NCBI GenBank assembly: GCA_034687125.1 | Contig: JAQGBZ010000004.1 | Coordinates: forward strand, 248,001 to 312,000 | DNA: 64,000 nucleotides | DNA from: Neelides folsomi | Lineage: Eukaryota; Arthropoda; Collembola; Neelipleona; Neelidae | Direction: 5' to 3' | Shown here: piece by piece, positions 26,901 through 40,014 of the stretch | Layout of the letters: the number at the start of each line of letters is the position of its first letter | How positions within the stretch are numbered: position 1 is the first letter of the stretch | Notes under the pieces: model-generated | Database searches by the model: none | What the model saw: only the letters and a program-made list of their open reading frames with translations | Told to the model about the DNA's origin: nothing | Position numbers and translations under genes: made by a program

Positions 26901-28663
26901 TTACTCGTCTGATGTATCTGTATTGGTTACTTCTTCCAATTTCATTTCAGAAAAAACTTGAGGCGAATCAGAATAAGAAATCAAAGAATGAATTGAGGAA
27001 TTTGATTCCTTTGACTTGTCGGACATTTGAGTGTCCTTGTCGGTAAAAAGTTCATTGATTTCATTATTGAGCTCTATGATGGGAAGAGGATAAAAGCAAC
27101 CGTTGTTCAATTCACTGACTTGAGCTTGATTAGCCTTAATTGGATCAATGTTCTGATTTTCTTCTAATCCGAAAAGAAACTCGAGTAGTTTCATCAGAGA
27201 ATTTGCACTCTTTTCAACTTCATCCTCAAATGTGCCTTCCCTCACCGCCTTATCTTGACTTGGCGATTTATTGCATTGCTGACTTTCTTTCTCAAAAGTT
27301 TCTGTAAAATTCTTCTGGTTGGTTTTTCCTTCCAGATTCATCCAATTATTTGCTCTCAACTCACCTTGAAAATTATAAGGCATTGTATTGCAAAATCTCC
27401 GCCTTTGAAGATCGCTAAAGTAATTGTTATCAATTCCCTTTTGTTGAGGGATTCTCTGTGAGTTATGATCTTGCTGTAAACCGAAAGGGACATTGGGTTG
27501 AAAAGGATTTGCAAAATTTTGAAAGGAATTAAAGTTAAATCCTGAAACAGCGGATTGGCCGATTGTCCGATTTGCCTGTGGATTTGATTTTTGTTCACCG
27601 TAAAATTTCGATTGGTTCCAGTTTTGAAATGGTGAAGGGGGAGGGTAAAATGGATTTAAAAAAGTGTGATAAGAAAGATGGACATGATTTAATCCATAAG
27701 GGTCGAAGATAGGACCACATGGGAAGATGTGCGGATTGATGTGCGGATTGATGTAACCAGGAAAAGAAAGATGTGGTGGAATCTGGCTGTATTGACTAAA
27801 ATTATTGTGATGAGCTTGGTGATGGTATTGTGGAAAATGTTGAGCCTCATTAGTTTGACTTGAGGTGGTTCGGAACTGCTCAAGTTTTTGCTCCTTGCTT
27901 TTAGACTCAAACTTGTTTGCCTGTTTGAAGCCTTGTTCTTTTGTGACATTTTCTCTAATCTTCAAAACATCCTCTTTGCTAAATTTTTCAATTTTACGAT
28001 TATGAGGGAAATCCATTGAAGAGTCTTGGCTTTTATAACTCGTTTGTTCGCTTCTCCTTTTGTTAATCTCTTCCAATTGCTCAATGGCATTAAGAGTTAA
28101 ATTTTTCATCTTTAACTTGTTCCCATCATCTCCAGAAAGATTCAAGTCTTTAGAAATGCTCATCATAGGTTTTTCAAAAATCTCAGTCTTTAAAAAGGAA
28201 AGTTTTAGATTGTAATATTTTTAATTACATTTAACAATGCGCTATGAATTTACTCAAATGTACAATAAATACTAAGTCAATATACAAAACATTGCCTTTA
28301 CTTAATGTTTGTTAATGATCCGTATTAATTAGATTTGGGTTATGTTTATACCTTTAAAATTAAATTGTCAGTGTAGGTAGCCATGAATTTATAAAGATTT
28401 TTCGGTTGATGTTGAAGCACCTACGGTAAAAAAAACGTGTACATGAAAATATGCGGATAAATTTTAATATAAATAGAGACAATTTCTAATATTTTGGCAT
28501 TTAGGATATTTACTATTTAAATGGAATGCATAAATGTACAAATTATCATATTATGCAATACCGCTTTTGTGATATCTTCCAACACGGATGTAAAATGTTC
28601 GGGCAATTTGAATGGCTTTAAAAGCTCATCAGAGTAACACTCCGAAAGTTTTACTCGAGACAT
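26901..28663 (-). CDS. RIIa-domain protein with long disordered tail, three exons
   Basis: The exons, on the minus strand, are 28663-28562, 28420-28352 and 28187-26901. They give 34 + 23 + 428 = 485 residues. Both introns (141 and 164 bp) are GT-AG and phase 0 (GCG|GTATTG...TAG|GTG; AAG|GTATAA...AAAG|ACT). The start MSRVKLSECYSDELL has purines at -3 and -1. Residues 20-55, split across exons 1 and 2, match the RIIa dimerization/docking domain: L-P at 20-21, V-L at 27-28, A-V-L at 34-36, Q-P at 39-40, then L43, F46 and Y50, as in PKA RII, SPA17, ropporin and CABYR. Such domains form four-helix dimers that bind amphipathic helices of A-kinase anchoring proteins. Residues ~65-170 are charged. 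Residues 173-314 are rich in N, Q, H, P, F and Y, with an INPHINPH micro-repeat. A hydrophobic LMKLLEFLFGL lies at 388-398, and the tail is acidic and Ser-rich. No transmembrane segment or PKA cyclic-nucleotide domain is present. By family precedent a sperm or ciliary role is plausible. A start inside exon 3 (28166) would lose the domain. Confidence 0.85.
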
Positions 28664-31600
28664 TTCTTTATTCCTTTCTTTAATAATGATTCTGTATTTA
28701 ATTTATAATTTAATTGCATTTAAATTAAAAACATTACTTTACTTAAATAACTAACATTAACATTCCTTTACTTCTAAAATAAACTCTAATATTTGCGCAT
28801 AATTTTTTTAAAAAAAGCTAACAATATTTACTGTTAATTCTTTGGAGATTCTTTATTTAATAATTCAATTTACAATCATATTCTAAACTGACAGCTTGTA
28901 CAACAAAAATTTATGACAAAGCCAAATATCCTAAATTCCATTTAAAGGATGGGATATTCAATTTTGGTCGAATATGGAAATGTGATTGGTATTAAAGTGA
29001 AAGTTTATTGTCTGACATTAGCTCCCTGTTCAGAAGCTGAAGGGTAAATGAAGGAGTCGAATCCTCCCTTGCCTTAAGATATTACAATAAATAATGAGGA
29101 ACATGAGAGAGGGTAAAAGGGTGTAAGGGTAGGGAGTCGTCAAGATAGGGATCTTTTGAAATGGAATAACAAGGTTCGGGAGACTCTAATCGACTTTATC
29201 TTCATGACAAATTTTAATCGTGATTGCAGTTGAAATGAGTGAATGCTCTCCGGTCGTTTGAGGACAGCCAAAGCTCAAACCTCAAACCCCTTTAACGTTC
29301 TTCACTCGCTGCCGGCTCACGTTCCAGAGATACAAGGAGTTAAATGAAATCTCTCCCCTTCTCGCCCGCACAAGGAAATTTGAGATTCCGAAATGATACG
29401 AGAGCCTTATTACATAATTTCTAATAGGCTCGTGGAATGGCCCCAGACAAATCTGAAGGTGACGCCGAGAATAAATGGGAGATTTGTGCTCGTGATCTCA
29501 GGTTTTCTTTGAGGAAGCGACATCCTGCTGCGATGTCATGCTCGCATGTCAAACTTACTTCTTTACCCATCTCCGGCCTTTTTCTACTTTGTTCACTTGA
29601 ATTTTTAATGCACTTCTTTTAGTCAAAAGAGATAACAGAACAACACAGGTTTAAAATCTTTTACCGACTACATGCAATCCGTTAACAATTACTCTTAAGT
29701 CTTTAAAACAAAAAGAATTCTCTAACGGATCACCCAAATTGCTTTTCAATGCGATTTTTATTTTTTTACAACTTAACGTATAAAGAACCTAGGTTTAATT
29801 ATTGCGACTTTACACGAGCCATATAGGTATAAAAGTAAGGTATCAAAAGAGACCAAATTGGAAATATGATAGTAATGTAAAGTTATAATAAAGTAGAATA
29901 AACTCAAGTGATAAATCAAATTCTTTATCTCGTATAAAAAGGGGATTTTTGGGGGAAAGAATATCAAATTATCCTTTCGACTCGCCCGTCCTGAAATTTG
30001 AGATTGAATCTTTGAGTGATGAAATGAGGAGTGAATGGGGTTGGAAGTGAGGTGTGGATGACTGCCTCGCTCCTTCTCAGCTTCCTATCTCAATACCAAG
30101 AGAAGTGAGTGGGATTGGAGAGCGATAAATTTGGCACTTGGTGAGCTAAAGGGGGAAAATCTACCCAATTTCCTGGATACACGAAATTAGAATCCTCACC
30201 CTCAAGATCTTTGTCAATAGAAAAACCTCTGGCTCACTCGGGCACCCTTGAATGGTTCAGACTGGGGAGCCACAATTTGTTCATTTTCAAGATCCGGTCT
30301 CTCCAGATCTCTCTCCAGTTCCACTTCCCTGTCCTTCCTATGAAAATCCTATGAAGAGAAGGGTGAAGTGGGATGAGCATAAGCTCCGTTGAGCTAGATT
30401 GACTACACTTCTTCACAAAATGATCGATTCTGAGGTTTCAATTTATAGAGGAAATTGCATTTGGGGACTTCAATTTTCACTCCCCGGCACCCTTCCTCTA
30501 TTTTTAAAAGAACCAGAACTGGATTTGCTTATTAGGGGAAAACCGATGAGTGTGGGTGAAGGAGAGATTTGAAGAGCCTACAAAAACATTTTGCATAATA
30601 CCCGGTTGAGAGAAAATAAATAGAAGGAAATCCCATTGTCAATTATCAATTCAAGAAAATGAAAAAGGCTTTCGTTGTGTTCGTTCACTTCATTCGTTGT
30701 AATGAATCCTCCTTAAAAATTTACATATTATCGGGAGATTTACAGGAAGCTTTTCTCGATCACAAGTCACAACATTCCATTGTATACAAAGTTTAACCCC
30801 TGGATGGTAATAAGATAAGGATAATAAATAAAGTAACTTTAATTTTTTGTTATTGAAAATCCTCTTCTTATAATATACCATACAAATAATACATTATACT
30901 GGTTGTAAACACAGTATAAAATAAATGCAGTATAATATAAAATCTGTAGTGAATTTAATCCGAATTATTGAGAGTGAGATTGATCTCATTATTTCAATTT
31001 CCAGGGATGTTTTCTTGTGATCACAACTTGATAAGTTCATGAGTCCACGCAACTTGTCAAGCAAACATGGGAAGTTTTGGGGTGAGATTATCGAGAATGG
31101 GAAGAGTAGCATGGTGATCTGTGTGTTAGTAGTCGACTTCTCCCCTCATGCTGGATCATGATGGATCACATTTCGGAGAGGTAAAACAGGTTGACAGAGA
31201 CTGCCAATCTAAGGGTGAGATAATGGCTAGTTCTCGCAATCACAGAAACGCCTCTACTTAATAATCCATCATTTTTTACCTCCCAAGCTCCCGCAGGAAC
31301 ATGGAGTGCTTCACCATTTCAGATACATCACTCTGTAGACATGTTATAATGACCATAAGAGTCCTAAAACCTCTTTATTCAAATCACTAAAGGTCGATTG
31401 TCCTCGTCGCCCCTTGAATTCCCTATGTAACAAATGTCCAAATTCCCCATGTAGTTATATAGAATGGTTAGAGTTGAAAGTTTGTTGGTAAGTTGGGTTT
31501 AAAAACTTTAGTTGAATCTGGTAGGTTTAGGCGACTGAGAGAATCTCTCATTCATTAAGGCGGTGGCTCAGCCGTCTGATCAATGAAAGAATCTAACGAA

Positions 31601-34600
31601 TCCTTGTCGCTTAAGTATGTTTGTGTGTTTAGCTTCCCAACTTACGGTAGAAGGAATTCACCCTCGAGAGAGTTTCTTATTTCTTGGCCCTTTAAACCAA
31701 ATTTAGACCTTTATTTTCATCTTCTTCCAGAGTCAAAGACTCATTAAACACAACCACTTAAAAGTAAAATAAGTGTGCGGCATAGACGTAACTACAGATC
31801 TGTAGGTATTCGAATAGTTGCATACCTTCTCTGCATAATTGATTTAAATTCCTTACCAAATTATCAAAACCTATCATGATTTATTGAGCTCTATTTATCA
31901 AACTGATCAAACATTTGAAGAATTTCAGAATTTGTTCAAAAATACTAAAAAATAAAGTGAATGTAAAATATCGAATATAATACAAAATACAAATATGAGA
32001 AATACAGATATGTAATGTACCATATATATAGTAAATATATCAAGGAATATTTAGGGTTTGTGTACGCGGATGTGAAACTCAAATGAAGTGAGTCTTATTG
32101 ACATTTATACAACCTCTTAAAAATCAGCTAGATGAAACGACCAATATCTATGAGAGAGAGACATTTTAGATTTGAGATTTGGCTATTGAATTTAGTTTGG
32201 TGAAATTGGAGCTCGTGGTCGTTTCCGTCCTGTAAGTGGAACAGGAGATGTGGTCGGAATAAGAATCAGAACGTCGTTTGATTGTGAGAAAATAAAACCC
32301 GGAGACGGGGGTTTCTTGTTTTGACTTGGAAGATGGAAAGAACCACATGATCGAGATGAAAGGAAAAGAGGAAATATTTCGATGAGTTTATCTCTCCATA
32401 GACTTCCAGTAAGTTCCTTCAGAACCGGAGGAATCCCTCGACTCTCGGTCTCTTCCGAACCTAAGATTGAATTGGTTATCTGGTTCAGCTCCGTCAGCCC
32501 TCGTCCTGCGTGACCCTTTTGGGGCTTAACGAACCCGCGTACGTGACTTGTTTCTCTGAATAACTTCAATGAAGAGTCCGAAGCCCACGCTGGTGATGTA
32601 GCTGATGCTACCGGAATGCCCATTCAACTTATAGAGATTCGTCCATGTAAAGTTTACAAACTTTTATTTTCTATCCGACCCAGCTTCAGCTCTATGTCAT
32701 AAGGGAGCCAGAGCTTCATCTACAACCCACCGACCCGAGAAACTAAAAGAAAGATATGAGACGAGATAGGGAGATAATAAGGGGAATTTGAATTGATTCT
32801 CTTTATTGAGAGCTCTGACTGTCTCTGTCGAACTCGACGGACCAAATGTATCCGTATTATAATAATGTGATCTCCGCCATTTGCCGTCTCCTCCACTGTC
32901 AAAGAGATCAAGTTTTTGACATTGACGACTTGACTTCTCACATTCAAACCGCTCTACATTATATGAGCGTATAATCATTACGAATCCCATTACTCTCGCT
33001 TCTCCCTTCAATCCACTCTCATTTCTTCGTGTCTGCAGAGAGGGATAAAATAAAAGTTGAGAGCCACTTGACGACTGGACGAGATCATCCCTTCAATTGA
33101 AATGGAAGCCCAAAAGACAAAAGCAGTCAACGAGTTTCTCCCCACCTTGCTCCTTTCAAATCACCCCAACCAAGTTGTGTGAAACATTGAGAGTTTCAGT
33201 AGCGAAAGAACGCTCTTTTTACTATCAACACATCTCGATCAGAATGACCAGTCAGCTTCTCAATCAAACAAGTGAAGGAAGGAGATTTTCGCTATAACAA
33301 AAACTTCTCCACACACGAACCAGATTACCTGAATTCCTCCACATTAATTTTCTCATTCTCATGTGGGATTCTCGAGCCTAATGTTCGACATGACTTTTCC
33401 GCCATATGGACTCCGGCCTTTCTCATCTCTTCCCATCACCACCCAAAACTTGATTTTCATTCGACTCTTAATGTTCTCCTCCTTACCACACTTTTTACCA
33501 ATTATGAGGAAATGAGCAGAAGGTATGTGTCCTATGTGTACAGAGCAGTAGCTGGACTCAAAGGTCACGTTCCATTATTCATCTCTTCTCATTGCCGTGT
33601 TGGAGTCATTTAAGAAAGACCTCTCTTTAATTATTTTATCAAAAGAACAACCATTACTTTGAGTCATTTACTCAAAAAGCGGAATAAATGGAATGGAAAA
33701 TAAATGGAAAGAATGATAAATAAGAATTATTTTTTGAGGAGAAAAATACGTTTCTTCTATCAAAATCATAATCAGAAAGCTTGCATAATAATAAGAATAC
33801 CATATTGGCTAATTTTTGCTAATTTAGTGAGTTTAGCAAGTAAATAAGCTTTTAAAGTTCATTAACACCAGTGAAAAATTAAATAGAAAAATGTGTAACT
33901 TTCATGATAAAACGATTTTTGGTTACAATATTGTTAGTTTGAATGTCCATGTTTAAATATCAGTATTTGTTGGAGTGGAAAAGCCGCTTTTAATTTGTTA
34001 AAAGTTTATCTTTATATTGGTGAATGTATCAAAAGTCCAGACGTGTGTGTTATTTAATTGTGTTTCAGAGGTTGATAGGAAATTGAATAAGAGTCTACAA
34101 TAAGAGTCGGAATGAATGGATTCATGTGAGGAATCGGATGTGATTAATCCGAGCGTCAAAAGTCAATGCGGGTTCCAGCAGGGGTCTTTTCTCTTGATTA
34201 GAAATGATGAATGACTGAGGGAGAGTGACTCACGTTCTCTTTTAATGAATTCATTCTGGACAACTCTTCTCCTCATCAGGCGAGCGGAGGGAGTAAAAGG
34301 TCGCGTATTAAATAATAATGTGAAATGGAACTTGGGGAATGATTGGAATGGCAGGCTCAATGGATTTCAAGATTAAAATTGAAATGAGATGGAAAGTTGG
34401 GTTAGAAATGGAATTTGACGGATGTATGGCAAATTTCGTAGTTTAACCACCAATTGGTTTCCATTCTTCATCTGGAAGCTTCTTCAAATCTACTTGTCAT
34501 TCGACTCCGACATTCAATTAAATCTAAACTCGACCTTATTAAACACTAATTTCAAATCTCTATAGTCTATTATATTGTAATGAACCCAAATTCGTATTTT

Positions 34601-36505
34601 TTGAATTAAAATTCAAAGCAGTGGTTTATAAATTCAACACAATTGTATTTAAAAAATTCATAATAACATACAATTAAGACATTTGTACAAGTAGAATTGT
34701 GTACATTTTTGCGATTTTATGTTTTAACAACCAATTGTTCAATTGTTAACAATTCTATTAATTTACGATAATTTATTTTACTGGTTGCGTAATGAATAAA
34801 AAGTGCACAACTTTTTAAAAAGTGAATCTAATGGATGAATGACAAGCGGAAGAAAGTCATGATTAATTGTAGACACCTAATATTCACTCAACTTCATCGG
34901 CATATGCCCAGGATAACTTAATTAAAACAAAGGTGTCAAATTATACGTATACCCATTTGACAAGTTGTCAGACTCACGCAACGATTTTCTTTCCAAATTA
35001 TTTAACACACTCATCAATTTTTTATTAGTTGACCTCGAACAATCTTAGTTAATTATTTTACTTAAGGTATCAATATAATAATTAATTTCTAAAAACCTTT
35101 CTACTTTTATTTCATGCAATAATGCAATCTACAATACCAATACATTAATAAAAAATCTCGATATGAAGATATAATATGTACATAATATCAGTAATATGCA
35201 AGTTTGTATGTAATATAATAATATTGAAACTTTGTTTATTTTTCATGTTTATTTTAGCAAGTTTAATTTTCCTAGTCATACGAATAAGAATAGCAATTTG
35301 TAAGTGAATGACTGAAACGAAGAAGTAAAATATTAATTTTCTTTTCTTTTTTGCAAGGGGCTGAACTTTACATAACAAGGTTGAGAGTGGAAGAGTATTA
35401 AGTGTCGAGGAAGAGCATCTGGGCGGAGACGAGGAAGGATGAACTTTTCTATGAAAAATAGAAGAGTAAATCATAAAAGGTAGATAAAAACCTGCCGAAA
35501 TCTTCAACACTAAAATTGAAACAGCGTTGTAAAAAATCTCTGGTCTCTATTATACAAAGAAATATGAGTGAAGATGACTTTCTCTTCCAAACCAGTGCTT
35601 ATTTTTAGGTCTCCAGAGACAAACTTCGCTTTATGCATTTCATACTTGCACATTTCCAAGAAAAACATTGAGACTTGTGACAAGTGAAAAGACAAGAAGG
35701 GTAATTATCCCCGCGTTAGCTACATAAAAGTAAATATTAAATGAAAGAATGCAACGTCGAAGTTCATGTTGTGTCATTAGCACCGACACATGTTAAAAAG
35801 ATGGACAAAAGTTTCATATTTAAATAAACTTACTACTGCTCTACTTATATTTATTTGTAGAGTATTTAATAATTATATTTATTTAATGTTTATTTCAAGT
35901 TATATAAAAAATTTAGTAGTTTTGTTATTTGAACGTTGATTTTATTATGATTCTTAACGTGAGAATGTGAAGTTGTCCATTCGCATGAGCAATGGAAGAG
36001 AAGCATAATGTGGATTATGTTTTATGATCGAGGGTTGGTGCGATCAGAATTTTCTCTTTCGCGTCTTTAGTGATCTCTTGGGAACCTTATCCCGCTTCCC
36101 GTTTAACTTCCCTGCCTCTCTTCAAATTATTGCTCCACATGCCATTCTATTATCTTACACGTTTATTCTCTCTTTTACGTCCCCCATTTCCCTTCCACAA
36201 CACCAGAAGAGGGGAAAAAACTCGGACCGAAAAACTTCTCCCCTCTCAAGAAAAAACTCGGACCTTTTCCATTGCATCCCAAAAGAAGTCAAAAACAAAA
36301 TGCGTTTCCCCAATATTTTGCATACACTAACTTTCTTTTTTTCCTTTACATCACGATCTACATTACATAAGTATCTATTTAGCGATTGAAGCTATATCTA
36401 ATATATTAAAAAAGTTCCTCAATCCTTTATTATGAAATTAATAAATTTATTCAATGCTGTTAATGAATTTTTTTGAGTTTACAAAAATATAATAAGTAAC
36501 ATATA
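28664..36505. other. Spacer upstream of the RIIa gene
   Basis: The first few hundred bases must include the promoter of the minus-strand RIIa gene, but no clear core element can be named. Beyond that, AT-rich DNA (28670-28920, 33720-34060, 34540-35230, 35820-35950) alternates with GC-richer blocks (29240-29640, 30000-30340, 32190-32640, 32700-33620, 36030-36340). TAC/GTA islands occur near 30870-30945, 32005-32045 and 35145-35225, and ACCATATTGG recurs at 33799-33808. Frames of 113 codons (+) and 143 codons (-) exist but have no recognisable domain. Confidence 0.5.
32192..32623 (-). other. Unrecognised 143-codon open frame, doubtful gene
   Basis: This is the longest unexplained ATG-started frame on the minus strand. 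The predicted product is Ser/Pro/Arg/Gly-rich, with no signal peptide, membrane segment or domain that I recognise. The frame lies in a GC-richer block where chance frames are longer, and overlapping frames are also open. A coding exon is possible; chance is the better explanation. Confidence 0.12.
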
Positions 36506-36751
36506 CAGGGTGAAAAGAGAAAAAAATGCTGGTGGTCTTAATGTTAATTAATATGCATAATCTTCATAGCGAGAATTTTTGGGCGAAATTATGTTTATTT
36601 TGTATAATTCTATCAGAGACACAAATTTATTCATTAATTTGCCAAAATGATTGATCCCAAAGTGGAAGGGATGGTAGTGGCTTTTCACAAATCTTATAGT
36701 CAGAGAGAGATTGTGGAGATTTTAAAGCGTTTTTTCTCTTTTCATCCTCTG
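36506..36751 (+). mobile_element. Internally deleted Tc1/mariner element keeping the transposase start
   Basis: The ends are inverted repeats. The left reads CAGGGTGAAAAGAGAAAAAA. The reverse complement of the right reads CAGAGGATGAAAAGAGAAAA, so about 24 bases match apart from one small insertion and a few substitutions. TA dinucleotides flank both sides (36504-36505, 36752-36753). The 246-bp element contains the first ~29 codons of a transposase starting 141 bp inside the left end, as in full-length elements. These run directly into the right inverted repeat, so nearly the whole transposase was deleted. Confidence 0.8.
36647..36733 (+). pseudogene. Tc1/mariner transposase N-terminal remnant
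   Basis: From the ATG at 36647 the frame reads MIDPKVEGMVVAFHKSYSQ, followed by REIVEILKRF. The pattern (hydrophobic)-x-x-[FL]-H-K-x-x-S-Q-R-E-I-x-x-[IL]-L is the first helix-turn-helix helix pair of Tc1/mariner transposases. The frame is interrupted by the right inverted repeat, with no second DNA-binding helix or catalytic residues. There is no internal stop within the surviving piece. Confidence 0.7.
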
Positions 36752-37683
36752 TACTTTATACAGATTATGTAGTTAATTCATTCATTCATTAGGTAATATC
36801 AAAGGTGAGTAGTTTTCAATAGACTGGATTAAAAAATGGTTTTAAAAAAAATCAGAATATCTCATTATTTCTCAAGTTGGATTGATGAACTGCTGACGGG
36901 ATTTCTTCATCGTTGAAAAATTGAAGACTCATTCGCCTTCATGTAACCACTTCTAATTTTATGAGTGAAAAGGTGGTAGTGGTAAGCTGTTTGAAGAAAA
37001 AAGAAGATTTTTCCATCCTGCGTGTGTTCTCTGTAGCAGTGTAAATAGAGATGAGGATAAAAGAGTTGGATTCTCATTGTTTCAATTTTCCATTTTTTCT
37101 CGCCTTTGTCTTTCATGATATTAAATTACCAAATCGAAGTTTTTCTCCTTTAAATTAGCATAAGATGAGACGGAAGGGTTGAAAGAGTCGGAGCAGCTGC
37201 CTCTCTTGTTGTAATTGTAGCTTCTCGGTTGCTCCATCGCGCCCAGCGGCAGCTCAAACCCTCGACGAGCTTCTCCAGACACGAGAACATTTTTCTAATC
37301 ACGTATAATTCTGATGAGAAAGTGCCTGGACGTGGACGTGTTATCAATTATTCCTTATGCAAATGAACTAAATAGGTATAAGTTTGGAGATGACAAGCGA
37401 CAGATTTTTGATTCCTCTTCCCAAGTCCAAATAAATAGATATTCAAATGACTCAATCGGACTCTAGACAAGAGAAGTCACGTCGCTGGAAAATAGTCAAA
37501 TTTAATTTAGTAATTATTTCACGTTCACTACTAAATCATTTAAACTCTTCCTAGGATATTTGTCCTATTTTATAATTATCATCTTCTGCTATCAGCTATC
37601 AGTTTATCAGCGTTAGCTAATAAATTGAGATCCTTTTAGTATTAATCAATTTAACATTCATAAATTAAACATTTCTCAAGCAG

Positions 37684-37746
37684 ATTTAATAGATAAATAA
37701 GCAAATCGGCAAATCGGTAATTTAATAGATAAATAAGCAAATCGGT
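37684..37746. repeat. Imperfect tandem duplication, 36-bp period
   Basis: The unit ATTTAATAGATAAATAAGC followed by AAATCGG appears at 37684 and again at 37720. A shorter AAATCGG echo lies between them. The two copies are almost identical, which points to a recent local duplication in AT-rich DNA. Confidence 0.85.
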
Positions 37747-39959
37747 ACAATTAATAACAATTCTACAATTAATTAATATTTAATAATAATGCAGCATAAA
37801 TAAATAGCAAGATAGATGTATTTCCTGTGTTCGTTTTCATCAAAAATGGGAAAATTCATTCAAAGTAAAGGCTTAAATTTGAAGTCGAAAATTTTAAGTC
37901 TTGCCGGGAGTCAACAAGGAAATTTAATCAAGGAGTAATCCGCCACATTTCGGTAGAATAAATTAGCTTCACTGATGTAAATTAGGGTCTTTTCTCTATT
38001 TTGGAAAGGATTTGGATTCATCTGTTTAAAATTCCACTGGCAGGAACTCGACTTTACCTCAAACTGGAAAGGAATGAAATTTGCAATCAGCACTCCTGGT
38101 TCCACAGTTAAATAAAAGTAGATTTATTCAGAGTTTCAGAGTAGTGAAGACCCTGCAAAATCTTGAGTTTCTTCAGTAGAAACTTATCAAACCCTCGACC
38201 TCCCTCCCTTGACAAATACAAAGTTTTGTATGGAAATGAGATTCTTTAACTACCCTTCCCACAAATGAATTAAATTAAATTTTTTCTTATTCTAAGGATC
38301 GTATGTTAGCTTTAACTTGAACAGGAGTAATAATTAAATTAAAAGAATAGAACATCCCGGCACTCAGTAAGTTAAGAAAGTTAAGTGAGTTAATTGAGAA
38401 ATAAAAGTGATTGGTAAAATTGAGTTATTTTCAAAGAGTCTTCGAGTACTTTGAGAAGTTTCAAGGAGCACCGAGGAAAAGACAAAAGGAAAGAAACAAA
38501 AAGGAAACTTATTTCAACTCTTTTCTCCCTTTGTTCGACTCTTCTCTTTAACTCACTTGCCCTTTTGAGAAAAGGGAGAAATGGAGAAAATGGAGGAGTT
38601 GAGTTGCCAAAAGCACTTATTCAAACCATTTTCCTCTCAAGCCCACATTCAGCAGAGGCCCCTTATCATTTGCTGCCAAAAGGGCCAAAGGGGGTTAAAT
38701 TAGTTCTGAGGCTCCGAATTCTCATCTTGTGAATGTAACAGCTCCTAAATTGAACTTGAAGATCTCAATTAAAGGTTATTAAGAAGTCTGATTGCATCTT
38801 CTACTCTCCATCTTTGTGGAATAAATTTTGAAGGAAGTTTGAGCTCACTCCAAGTTCTGCCTCTTTTCCACATTGCTTCTTCATCGTATTTACTTGCGGC
38901 GCCAGGAGAAGTGTCGCTTTTAATGGATTTCTATTCCTCACCTCCTCCTTCATTATCAAACTTCGAGCTCATCACATTCGCCCTACCCTCACACTTTCAC
39001 TTTATAAGACAAACTTTATCATTGAAACAGGAGGCCCTTGTTGTTTGCCTTACAACAGAGATGGGTTCAAAGCCTTCAAAGGATTGACTTCTGAAAATTC
39101 CTCCTTTTAACTTACATTTTATAAAAGCATCATCTATGTACTATTGTATCATATACACATTTAGCTTTTATTTTAAAGCGACATCCTCATTTTTCAAACA
39201 AAGTCAAAGTAGCAGATGTTTCATGAATCATGGTTATTATTATGTAATTAATTCAATTAATTTAATTATTTTAAATAATTTAAAAATCACATTAAAAGGA
39301 AATTAATTATATACAATAGAGTACATACCTACATAATATTTACTTACATAAATAATAGATTGGTAATAGATTTGAAGATACCTTATCATATTTGATATTA
39401 CACTAATAAATTAACCATTGTCGCTTTTGTTTATCGTATTTTTGAATCATAAATTTATAGGATGCTTCAACTGGAGTTGTTTATACAATAAACCGGGAGA
39501 ATGAAAGTGGAAGCGGAACGAGGATGGGATTACTAAAGAAAAGTCAAAACACAAAAGGTGTTTATAATGCGTAGTATTTAGTAGTATTAGTACAACTGTG
39601 AGTGTTCGTATATATCCCTTCTTCACTTGTGTTGAATGTGAAAGCTCTTAGCTTCTTTTTCATCCCTGGATCCATAAATTAGGCTCACAATGTGATGTTT
39701 AAGTAAGTGATCCTCTTAACTCTAATAAGATCAAGTTAAAAAAGGACGTTTAGCTTATTTAAGAACCAGGTTTTAATGAGGTCGCCCACAGCCGTCATTC
39801 CCCTCACCTTTGATTTCCCCATGGTCAGACTATTTAAAACTACTTACAATTTACTATCCAACATAAAACGTGGATTCTTTATCTTCATGATAGAATAAAG
39901 ATATGAAAAGATTTGGAGAGCAACTTTTGATACGGTTTAATACATTCTATCAAGGAGTT

Positions 39960-40014
39960 TTATACAATATACCATATACCAAGTTGTATACAATATACCA
40001 AAGTTTTATATGTA
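39960..40014. repeat. TAC/GTA/CATA-rich island with short direct repeats
   Basis: ATACAATATACCA occurs twice (near 39962 and 39989), and ATACCATATACC lies between. The stretch belongs to the dispersed island class, but here a ~27-bp internal duplication is visible. Confidence 0.45.

Noticed and set aside
31555-31670. Possible tRNA or SINE from GTGGCTCAGCCG, an A-box-like string
   Set aside because: No acceptable B box follows and no cloverleaf can be formed.
32510-32545. tRNA T-arm-like GGGTTCGTTAAGCCC on the minus strand
   Set aside because: Loop size is wrong and there is no matching D arm or acceptor stem.
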